A DNA stretch of 64,000 nt, taken from the NCBI RefSeq assembly GCF_933775445.1, contig NC_065874.1, forward strand, positions 15,271,001-15,335,000. The letters are read 5' to 3'. Both the position numbers and the translations under genes were made by a program. Within the stretch, counting starts at the first letter, position 1. Each line of letters opens with the position of its first letter. Source of the stretch: Argentina anserina (lineage: Eukaryota; Streptophyta; Magnoliopsida; Rosales; Rosaceae). Positions 54,269 to 64,000 of the stretch are shown here, piece after piece. Below the pieces are notes generated by a model. That model was not told where the DNA came from, did no database searches, and saw nothing but the letters and a program-made list of their open reading frames with translations.

Positions 54269-54394
54269 AAAGAGAACTCCCCAAAGGAAAGAAGAGCTCA
54301 AATTGAACTGAACTTGTCTGGGTGGCTGGCTGCTCTGCTCAAGAGCAGGAATCTCATGGTTATAGATCGGATAGGATAGCTCTTGTCATCAGCA
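53698..54394. other. 5' region of RNase H-MATH gene 1
   Basis: A short frame at 53778-53966 lacks a recognisable domain. A (GA)n run at 54232-54266 lies in the presumed 5' UTR. Confidence 0.4.
54232..54266. repeat. (GA)n microsatellite in the presumed 5' UTR
   Basis: About 17 GA units, about 130 bases upstream of the proposed start codon. GA/CT runs are common in plant leaders and can affect expression. Confidence 0.9.
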
Positions 54395-57273
54395 ATGGGA
54401 AAAAAGTAAGCTCTCACCCTCTCAAAATTATTGATTCTGTCTCTGATTTGAATGTGAAGATAGTTTTTGGTGGGTTTATGAATTAGGGTTTAGGGTTTTA
54501 GTATTAGTTACAAGCACAATAATCAGTTTAAAGTTATGGGCTTTGTACTATTCAACAGGAAAGGTAGAAAAATGTAGGGTAGACCAGGAAGAGTTGGTAT
54601 TGACCTGGAGCTTCCCACCCAAGGGGTGGCACAAGCTCAATGTCGATGGGAGTCGGCGGCACAAAGGTCAGTGCATTGGAGGAGGAGGTGTGATTAGCAA
54701 CGAAAACGGAGAATGGGTTTCAGGATTTTCAGCTAATTTTGGAACAGGGAAAGCTATTGAGGCAGAGCTCAAGGCCCTGCACACAGGCTTGGAACTCGCT
54801 TCAAAGTCTAAGTTGGCATGCCTTGAGGTGGAAACTGACTCACAGCTGGCAGTAAATCTTTTATGGAATGTAGGCATATTGTACCAGGATCATCATTTGA
54901 TTCAGTTGATTAAAAGCTGCAATGCTCTGCTGAACCAAAACTCGAGATGGAAATTAAGTAGTGTATATAGACAGCAGAACTGTTTAGCTGATTGTTTAGC
55001 TGCTTTGGGGCATACTTTTGAGGAAGGGGTTACGACTTATTATGATGCACCCCTGACTGATTGTGAACCGATATTGATTGAGGATCAGTCTATGGTTGCT
55101 CGGACCAGGTTGATTTCCCATCGTAAATTGATGTTTCAGGAAGCTGGTAATATAGTGATTCCAAGGTCGTATAGGTTGAAAAGTCATTATGTTCAGTGCA
55201 TGAAGAAGGTGAAACATAAGGAAGGGGATGATCTTGCGCCTGTGACATTCACATGGGAAATTGACAATTTCTCTAAGTTGGATGCCGCCTCCAAGCATTA
55301 CTCTGATACTTTTGTCATCGGCAATTTTAAATGGTAATTTGAAGTATCTACTACTAATAACATGCTTTAAAGCTGTATACTTTCTGAGATATATGATATT
55401 GTTATTGACTGGACTGATTTGGGCAGGCGAATCCTTCTGTATCTTAAGGGGATTGATGTTGATTACTTGTCACCATATTTGGATGTCATAAATGCTTCAA
55501 AATTACCTCAGGGGTGGGCTAGATGTGCACATTTCAGCTTAACTGTGGTTAATCAACTTCACCCCAGCAAATCAATAACAAAAGGTACTTTTTTTATCCA
55601 TAACACATTTATGGGTTCAGTGGCCATTATGTTAAAAAATCTCTAATTTATTAAATGGAACTGGTGTTTCTTGTATACTGTTATTGGCCGTTTTCAGTCT
55701 GACACTTGCTACATAAAAATGAGATCTGTATGATTTTCCTGACTGTCTTCTAGACATTTTTATATACTCACAACTAATACCTTGTTATCAAATGACAATA
55801 TGTTCATTGTGGTGTGTGAGTTTTCATTGTATTATTGATTTTTAGAACTTCTATGAAATAAACGGCTAGGTGAAGAAAGGAAGTAATTTTTGTCTTTAGT
55901 CTGGAACAATTTATTTCTGTTACCAAGAAGATAAGTGTACAAACAATTAGAGGGGAACTAGAATAATAGATTGACTTTCAAATATGGGGGATGTATCTTT
56001 TACAAAGAATTATAAAGCTCACTCTTTATCTTATCTTATTGTCCATGTTGTTTGTTTAATTAAATCCTTTGTCCCGTTATAGAATAAACTCAAAGGGTAT
56101 GTGCTTCACATTATCTTCTTTATTCCTTTTTTTGTTTCCCTATTTCCTTCAGTTCCTCAATGTAACCAAGCAGGGAACAGATAGAGCAAACATTGTTTTC
56201 TATTCTTCCTTCTAATTTCTTACTAATAATGAAACATGGCGTACATTCATAGATTGGGTTGAGTAACCATCTGGTATTACATAAACAACATGATTTCTAG
56301 TCTTCTATTAAGATTCTTATACAACGGAAACAACCTTTCTTTTTTATATAAGCAACTTGAAGCTTGTTGGAAAGCAAAATATGCATGCCTGGTTGCTTCA
56401 CTTGGAGCATTGAACATGAAAAGAAATTACATCAATTAATGGCCATTAATATTGTAAAACATATACATATATAAATAATCACTAGTTAGTTAGCCTTGAA
56501 AGCCTCATGCATATTAAACCTCGGTTTGCTATTTTGAAATTACCTTTTGGAATATGTTGATATGTTTAATAGATCAACAATGTCCTAAACCCACCATGCT
56601 CAATCATCTGCATCCATCATGCTCTTTTGTAACTTTTGGTTCACAATTTCGTTCATTTAAGCATGGTTTAAGACTTTAAGGCCAAGTACCTTACAACAAT
56701 CTCTGTAGTTTATTATAGTTTGATCTATGAAAACCTTAATTGAGTTCATCCTTTGCACCCCTAAAGCATTTTACCTTATTTATTTATTAATCTATTTATT
56801 TATTTATTTATTTATGTATTTATTGTGTAAATGTGTAGTAATTGGCTATGCTTTTTTAGTTTACTTTTTGTGATATTTTATTTTGCGTGGCAGATGCTGT
56901 GCATATCTTCAATGCTTGTGACAGTGACTGTGGTTTCAAATCTTTAGTTCCTCTTAGTTGGCTTTCTGACCATGGTCATGAGTATCTTGTAAATGATGTG
57001 TGTATTCTTGAAGCCAAGGTCGAACTTCATCAGGTGAAAGGTAAGAATTCAGAAGATAAAATAACTGCTTGTTCTGCACCTGTGGAGCAGGGGCCTGAGA
57101 TGGATTCTTCAGAAGCCCCAGACCTTTTGGCAACATGCAAGGAACTGAAATCCGAACAGATACCTTCCTGCCAGGATGCACCAAGTTTCGAAGAAAGTTG
57201 CACCGAACTTACTAGCCTTTCTTATGTTGAGGATGTACATCAGGAACTGGGACCTTCAAATGTGGATCTATAA
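54395..57273 (+). CDS. RNase H - MATH domain fusion protein, copy 1 (5' end uncertain)
   Basis: Exons proposed: 54395-54405, 54559-55333, 55427-55584, 56894-57273. Exon 2 encodes a complete plant RVT_3-type RNase H domain: KLNVDGS (first Asp), AIEAELKAL (Glu), EVETDSQ (Asp), QQNCLADCLA (last Asp). All four catalytic residues are kept. A linker and then a MATH/TRAF-like domain follow, starting VTFTWEIDNFSKL and continuing over exons 3 and 4 to EYLVNDVCILEAKV. An acidic tail of about 75 residues ends at 57273. Exons 2-4 join in phase. The 11-base start exon, placed by analogy with copy 2, does not: it gives a stop seven codons into exon 2. No other in-frame ATG precedes the RNase H domain. The gene may use an unseen start or be damaged at its 5' end. 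Function unknown. Confidence 0.65.
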
Positions 57274-58850
57274 AGCCTCCAGACTCTTTGGCAATATGCA
57301 AGGTGCCTGTTTACCAGGGTACACCAAGCTTTGGATGAGTATATACACAAGCAGGACCTTCAAGTGTAGATTCTTTTAAGCTCCAGATTCTTTGACATCA
57401 TTAAAGACAGCTAATGGTCAACAGGTCACTGCCTCGGGGGATGCACCGCTGTTTGTACAACTTCACATTGAGCCTACTGACCGTACATTAGTCAAGAAAC
57501 ACGAGGATGCGACGCTGTCAGCAGACATTGCTGGGGGTTTAGAGGAAAAAGAAGAAAACTTTTGATTCACTGCTAAATATAGTTGTTCGATGGCACCATT
57601 TTGGAATTCAAAATCATTAGAAGAGAATTGAATGTTGATGAATGGGCATCCATTGTTCTGGCTCTATTTGAAGACCATAATAGTAAATATATGATAGATG
57701 ATGTGTGCGAGCAACCACCTAAATATTCATGGGATGATCAGATCTTTGTATTTGGCTGGAGCCTCAGAAGGTGAATCTTGTGTGCCAAGGTTAAATTCGG
57801 ATGGTGATGATATGGACAATGAACTACGCTACTCGAGGAGTTGGCCTTTATTTAAATGCTAAATATTGCAACCTGTATTCTTCAACAGATCAGTTGGACA
57901 TTGTCAATCCAATAGATATACATTGGCATTAAAATTGTACAGCTTCATGCCGAGGTTATGGTGATCTAGTCACGAATAGCTTCAGTCGCATCTTAAATTT
58001 CATGTTGACTTTAGTCTCCACGGGCTACCCCTGGTAAGGAGGAAGCATTTTTCAGCTAACACTGGTCATTGGGTATATGCGTATTTTCAGACATAAAAGG
58101 CCATTGAATTCTATGTCTCCATGGACATGACTTGGCATATAATCATATGAGACATCCTTGAAATTGGGCGGACTCCGGCTATTCCTGAAAAGGGTGGTCA
58201 CAAGTAGAATACCAATGGGGTAACTATTGATATCCTTCAGGAAAGAAGGTTGGTCATCTCGAATTTTGGTTCTCAATTGGTAAGTATTGACAACTTTAAG
58301 GCTTGAGCCTGTATAAATTTATGTTTGATTTAGATTGTTCTACTAGTCAATTCTGAACGTTTACTACGTGTCAGGGCTAAACTTTATCTTTGCGCTTCAG
58401 TAGTTAGAAGTTCATATCTATGATGGGCATTCATTGCTTTTAAATCATGTCAAGGGTACAGATGCACCAAAATCTTTCATGGAGGAGCCTCAAATTTTGG
58501 ATTTGAGTTGGTTTTGGTTGGAGTCCGGGGGCTTTGGGTGTGAAGAAGTTTGCGGTAGTGTAGAGACTGGAGGCCAAGGTATCTCCTGGAAAGATGAATC
58601 TTTTGGTAGCAAGAATAGATTTGTGGTACATACAGTGAAATAGGCTACCTGAGGAGTTGGCCAAACGGTGTATGTATCAGATGTTGTAAAACATGCTTAT
58701 GCAGTTGTTTATGTATATGCTTCATAGATCAGTTGAGAAATTATCAGTAGGAGAAATATACAATGGTAAAACCTCGAAGGTTTTCGTATTGTGATCTAGT
58801 TTAAGTCTAAAACTAAAAGCAAAGCTGCATAGTGCATCAAACCGAACAGA
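57274..58850. pseudogene. Degenerate coding-like sequence downstream of RNase H-MATH copy 1
   Basis: From 57274 to about 57570 the sequence repeats, with stops, the motif pattern of the acidic tail: a PDSLA-CK-like block, a PSFG-like block, then GPSSVDS. These look like decayed extra tail repeats. Farther on, 57583-57774 and 58434-58643 are open but without known domains. A short phrase around GAGGAGTTGGCC recurs near 57834 and 58651. The stretch may be former exon or 3' UTR. Confidence 0.4.
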
Positions 58851-58851
58851 T

Positions 58852-60700
58852 TTTTTTTAAAGGCAAACTGACTCTAATTTATTGAAATCAAACTAACAGA
58901 GGAGTTGAATAAAATAACATGATTTCCTATGTCTGATGAACTCTAACAAAGGATAAACAAAAGCTAAATTCGGCATGTGTACACCCACTCATGCCAAACT
59001 ATATATATATAAAAAACTCGTAGCAAATAGCAAACCCTCAGTCAAGAAACCCTTAATTAAATGACGGGATGAAGCTGGTAGCATTGGCAGACAGTTGTGA
59101 GATACCAAGAATAGAGAAAATAGACATATCGTGATGCTTCTTATAAGGATGAAAAGAATGTAGAGCTGACTCTTTAAACAATTCCAAAAGATGACGTTTG
59201 GCTTCCAACATATTAAAAATCTTACATTCGAAATGCACCAGATTCCTAGTGATCTAAATAAACCAAATTAGATTACAGGTGACTAGAAACCAAAGTCAAC
59301 GTTTAGGTTTTGGGAATGCTAAAACACCAACATCATTAAACACTTCATCAAGGGTACCCAAGGCGATAATGAATGAGAAAATAGTGAAGAAGGTAAACTC
59401 ATTTCCATAAAGCCACAATTTCAGAACAATGTAAAAGAAGATGTGTACTCGATTCCGCATAACTTCCACAAAAGAAGCAACGAGATGGAAGTGAAAAACC
59501 TCGCCGTTGTAAAACATCATCAGTTAGTAAACGCCCATGAAGAGCCTTCCAAACAATAAGAGTTTTGCGAGGTTAAATTGCTTTACTCCAGATCACTTTA
59601 CCCGAGTCTTTATGCTCACCATGATTTGAGAAGAAAACAAAAGCTTCTTTTGCTGTCAGAATTCTTGAGGAGGAGTGCGGTCATAAAAAAGAGTCAGATG
59701 TATCTGCATCAGGCAGAGCAATGCGCTCAATTTTTTCTGCTGCTTGAGGGAATGAAGAAATAAAATATGCTGGGAGAACTCAATGAGAATCACCAATAAC
59801 ATCATTCACCTTAGCATGAAGTGGAATAAAACCACTTATTCCAACACTAGCAGCAAGAGGCTCACCCAACCAATTATCTTGCCAAAAAGATATCCTATTA
59901 CCATCACCAACACTCCAATGCAAAGAATTTAAAAACATTTGCCAAACTTTTTTGAGACCCAACCAGACTGAAGATCTCTTGTAAGACTTTATAGGTTGGA
60001 AATCATCTTTCAAAAAACGAGATCTAAGCAAAATAAAGGCTGGAGAGGAAGAAGATAGCATCTCCCAACATCTCTTTATTAGAAGAGCACGATTAGCCTC
60101 AAATAGATCACGTAACCCCAAGCCTCATTTCTCTTTGGGTTTACAACAGTAACACCAAGCAACAAGAGGCATGCTTATTTTGAAAGGGTCTCGAGTCCAA
60201 AAATAATTCTTGATCCAAAATTAAAGGTCATGAAATAAACCAGCCGGCCACTCATAAATCTGAAAACTATAAACCAAAATGCCTTGAATCACTGACTGAA
60301 TAAGTTGTAGCCTACCCGCTTGCGACAACAGAGAACATTTCCAAAAAGACAACTTGCATCTCACTCTATCTGCAATTGCCTGAAAATACACCCTCTTGGG
60401 ACGTCCCTGAAAAATTGGGACACCAAGGTATGTGAATGGAAGAGACTTCTACTTGACACCCAAAATTTTCTAGATAACAAAGCGTGTACGGTGAGCATAT
60501 TTCCCAAAAACACAAGCGATTTAGATTTATTGACTCTTCGTAAACAAAACCAGTCTTTCTGTCCTTGATTCGATTAGACAAACACAAACCGCGACGAAAC
60601 ATCTTTTCGTAAACATCAGTATTTAAATATAGCTGAGTCACCCAAATTGGACATTTGAGACCCGCACAATAGAAAAGCTGTACACATTGACTGTAATACG
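58852..60700 (-). mobile_element. LINE (L1-type) remnant, 3' half of ORF2
   Basis: The minus-strand translation, with stops and frame changes, gives reverse-transcriptase C-terminal pieces near 60370-60600. It continues with GLRDLFEANRALLIKRCW and SVGDGNRISFWQDNWLG (59900-60120). A zinc-binding zf-RVT region with CFFCG and HLLLHC lies near 59420-59560. The plus-strand T run at 58852-58859 may be the reverse complement of the poly-A tail. The 5' part is missing. It sits between the two RNase H-MATH genes. Confidence 0.85.
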
Positions 60701-60762
60701 AGGACACCGATCGCCCCTCCGTTTACCTCTCTTCAACTCACCCTGCAACTTCTTTGAGTCCG

Positions 60763-62028
60763 ATGGAAAAGTAAGTCTCTTTGAGTTCGATTCTCTTTCA
60801 CTCTTTGTTTGAACTTGGAAAAGTTAGGATTTTACTTTGTCATCTGAAACCTGATATGTGATGCTGTAAAGTCAACTTTGATGGAGTCAGGTTTTTACTT
60901 TCCTGTTTTCATTTATGTTACAGTATAGTCTGATTTAGTTTAACAATAACAGAGTAGAAAACAAACAACTGGAAGAAACTGAGGATTACAATACCAAACA
61001 GCCGGTGTACTTGTCGTGGAGCCGTCCCAGAAAGGGATGGTACAAGCTCAACGTGGATGGGGCAGTCCACAAGAGGATAGGAGGAGGCGGTGTGATTCGA
61101 AACGAACACGGCCGATGGGTGGGAGGGTTTGCAGCCAATTTTGGAGAGGGCAATGTCCTTGATGCCGAGCTTTCGGCTTTACTTACAGGGTTAGAGTATG
61201 CTTGGAATTCCAAATGGTTCCCTCTTGAAGTGGAGACCGACTCGATACACGTTATACAGTTTATGGTGAATGAGGTTGAGGTGGACAATAGTCACCCTCA
61301 GTTTGACATAATTAAGAGGTGCCAAGCTTTGCTTAATCAAGACTGGAGTTGTGATTTGCATCATGTGTACCGAGAGCAGAACTGTGTGGCTGATTCTTTG
61401 GCTAGACTCGGGCTTGATATGCCGCTGGGGTGCCATTATTTTACTGATCCAGCTCCAAATTGTGTTCGAAGGCTGGCTGAGGATCAGAGGGGTTTTGCTC
61501 GGTCGCGGTTTATTACTCCTAAAGCCATGCAGTTCAGGTTCAGGGAGTTATATTCAATGATAGTTATAATTTTTTGTGATATTTTTATTTTATTTTGGTG
61601 TTATAATGACATGTTGTTGACTTCGTTGTGGTTTTGGATTTGAAGGAGAATCACGAGTCAGAGTCAGAAAAAGAAGGAGGAGGATCTAGCATCTGTGACT
61701 TTCAGATGGATAATTGAAAACTTCTCGGAGTTGAGCTTGAAGCATTATTCTGAGGTTTTCATCATCGGTGATTGTAAATGGTAATCTTCAATTATTTTCT
61801 ATTATTTGACGTGCTCAAAGGTTTCTACTATGTGCCATGTTTTAGTTTTCCCCTTGTTTGGTTTGGTCAGGCGGATCCTTATTTATCCAAGGGGTAACAG
61901 CACAAATCATTTGTCAGTGTATTTGGAAGTTCCAGATTCTTCGGAATTACCTGATGGCTGGTCCAGAAATACTCAATTCAGCTTGACCATGGTTAATCAA
62001 ATCAATCATTGCAAGTCATTCACAAAGG
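60763..62028 (+). CDS. RNase H - MATH domain fusion protein, copy 2 (partial)
   Basis: Exons 60763-60770, 60953-61537, 61646-61780 and 61871-62028 join in phase, giving 295 codons before an open 3' side. The 8-base start exon (ATGGAAAA) splices in frame to the RNase H exon. The RNase H domain has D38 (NVDGA), E75 (DAELSAL), D99 (ETDS) and D150 (NCVADSLARLG). A basic linker and then the MATH domain follow: VTFRWIIENFSEL, then RILIYPRG and FSLTMVNQ. The last two exons correspond in boundary and length (158 bases for the last) to copy 1. A 108-base intron in the linker is absent from copy 1. The final MATH exon, DAVHIFN-like in copy 1, was not found before 64000, so the gene either continues beyond the window or is truncated. 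Function unknown. Confidence 0.75.
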
Positions 62029-62033
62029 GTACT

Positions 62034-62099
<66 letters not shown>

Positions 62100-63560
62100 T
62101 TGTTATGTGAGTATGCCTGTACTTTTATCTTAGTTTCCTAGTCATTGAACGGTGATGCTAATATGTTGGCTGTGATGGTGTCTGTAGCATCCTTTTATCA
62201 GTATAGTATGCTTTGATTTTATTTTGGGTGATTCTAGTTGCACTTCTTAATCTACTATGTATACCTCTTTCTAATTTTGTGAGTAATTACTGCCTATTTT
62301 ACCCTTCAATAAAATAACAGAAAATAAAAATTGATTGCAATTTCGAAACAGAGAAGAGCCTATTCTCCCTTTGTTCATTGTCATATCTGCAATCAAACCC
62401 TAACCTCACGATGAGATGTGTAAAAATCACAATTCAATCTTTGTATCTTTTGGTAAGTTTTCCATTGATTAAGAACCTCAATCTAATTATTTTTCCACAA
62501 ATTCCTTCCATAGACTTGAGTTTCTCGAGTTGGATTTGTCTAGTTTAGATTTATTTTATGCAAGCCATTCTTGGATTGATAAAGATTGCCAAGAATCAAG
62601 ATGGAACGTGTAGCTTTTGCTTGTTGTTGAATGGTGAGAGTTGAATTGATAAAGTAATTGGGTGTAAGAAGAAAATTGGGAGAAAGATTTTAATCATTCG
62701 ATGAAATTATGATTGAGGGTAAAACATGAAATGAATGCGTGAAAGAGTGATTATTTGTGAGAGGTATACATAATAAATTGCAAGTTGCAATTAATATCCC
62801 CCTTTTATTTTTTTACAGTGACGCTTACTACAAAAGAGTGATTACTTGGGATTACAAATCATGATTGTCTTCTTTGGTTATTAATTTTTTGGGCGTGTGC
62901 TTTGTTATAAATAATGGTTTTCTAACCATAAACTATGAGATTTGGTTCTAAATTTGTAACGCTGTTGTGAAGATAAATTGGTTATTTATAGGTGTACTTA
63001 GTATACGCAGGAATTAAATACTTTTAGTCATATTCTATAAATGAATAGGATCCTACATCTGAAAAATGGGGCTAAGAGTTCTTGTATTTTATCATATTTA
63101 AAGGAGCACCTATACTATTTAATAAATATCAATTGAGATTTCTCCAAAAGCCATCGTAAAGCACGTTTCTTCAGGACACATTATCAAGCACGAGTCTATA
63201 ACCATGAGTTTGGAGAAAAGACTAGCCAAAAGTTTTATTTCGCCACCTAGCTTCTCCGCCGCACCGCTGCAGGATTTTCTCCCAAACCAGAGTCAGTCCT
63301 GCCTCTTTGCATTATTGAACCTCCACCTTGTTAAACAATGATAAGTGTGGCTAATGGACCAACTGTACTGATATTGTCCCAACTTAACTACCTCACAGGT
63401 GTTGGGTTTTAATCACAAAAGGCCTCGGTACAATTGGGTATTATCAACCAACTCATAAGCTTTATTTTCTTTGTCACTTCTTAGATGTGTGATCTCTCCT
63501 CTCCAACACGCTCCCTCACGTGCAACCTAATTTTTAGGTCTGCACGTGACAAATTAACAT
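62029..63560. other. Probable intron or spacer after the last visible exon of copy 2
   Basis: AT-rich sequence with a long (CT)n run at its start. No homologue of copy 1's last exon was recognised. Confidence 0.45.
62038..62099. repeat. (CT)n microsatellite
   Basis: About 30 CT units with one interruption, starting about 10 bases after the exon 4 donor of RNase H-MATH copy 2. Confidence 0.95.
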
Positions 63561-64000
63561 CTCACATACTGGGACGAAATAAACCAAGGTACAGTAACCA
63601 ATGACACTTGGTGACCATCCAATCAGAAACTCTCTGATGGTATGATAATGGCACCCAACTCGGGCCCACAACAGATTGGAGGCGTGACTGGAGAGGGTGA
63701 CCATCCTTGACGAATCCCAATGAGTAAACCCACTCTGCACGCCTCCGCTTCCATATTCAGTTGCGAGTGCGCATGCCTAACAAGTTTAACTAAAGCAGCG
63801 ATACTTAAGCCATTGTCATCTCTAACTACAACTTCAACACCTCCTTTACCACATGAGCTATCGTAAGCACCATCTACATTAATTTTTAGGCAACCGGTCG
63901 GAGGACATTCCCATTTCATCAAAGGCCTCTTCTACTTCTGAAACACATTAGGATGAAATTTCTGAAACTTCTCAAGGTGTCTCAGAACCCACTGTATCAT
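63560..64000 (-). pseudogene. LINE-type RNase H fragment, truncated by the window edge
   Basis: The minus-strand frame has KWECPPTGCLKINVDGAYDS, then GGVEVVVRDDNG, then LNMEAEACRVGLLIGI. These are the first two catalytic blocks (Asp, Glu) of a plant LINE RNase H. The rest is shifted or lost after about 63690. The region beyond 63922 encodes a lead-in that could continue into a LINE outside the window. Confidence 0.7.

Overview
The window is plant nuclear DNA, almost certainly from a eudicot. Its genes have many GT-AG introns, plant-specific families (GH17 with an X8 domain, AP2/ERF, GDSL lipase, DUF3537) and AT-rich spacers packed with LTR retrotransposons, LINE remnants and MITEs. The repeat style and gene set would suit a rosid such as a Rosaceae species, but that is a guess from memory and not proven by the sequence.

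Layout. 0.8-2.4 kb (+): secreted GH17 beta-1,3-glucanase. 6.5-10.8 kb and 14.5-24.7 kb (+): two tandem, intact 12-exon GH1 beta-glucosidases. Each has a separately inserted 2.7-2.9 kb LTR of one family a few hundred bases upstream. The second gene also carries a 6.95 kb Ty1/copia element in its last intron, and that element contains a 2.1 kb array of about 150-bp repeats. 27.6-28.3 kb (+): intronless ERF repressor with an EAR motif. 28.3-34.9 kb: gene-poor, with a hAT-type MITE nested in a retroposon and a perfect 103-bp duplication. 35.0-37.2 kb (+): DUF3537 membrane protein. 38.1-44.4 kb (+): EHD-type endocytic ATPase in 16 exons, with a solo LTR in intron 10. 44.4-49.6 kb: spacer with a foldback MITE and LTR fragments. 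49.6-50.2 kb (+): small SWIB protein. 50.6-52.1 kb (-): GDSL esterase/lipase. 54.4-57.3 kb and 60.8-62.0+ kb (+): two related genes that fuse an RNase H domain to a MATH (TRAF-like) domain, separated by a LINE remnant. 63.6-64.0 kb (-): RNase H tail of another LINE, running off the window.

The genes form no operon-like pathway; the meaningful groupings are the two tandem pairs. Exon boundaries were placed by hand from splice dinucleotides and reading phase. Every complete model closes in frame except the first RNase H-MATH gene, whose tiny start exon does not join in frame. The most unusual items are the RNase H-MATH gene pair, the tandem array built partly from the copia element's own pol sequence, and the independent insertion of the same LTR family upstream of both glucosidase duplicates.
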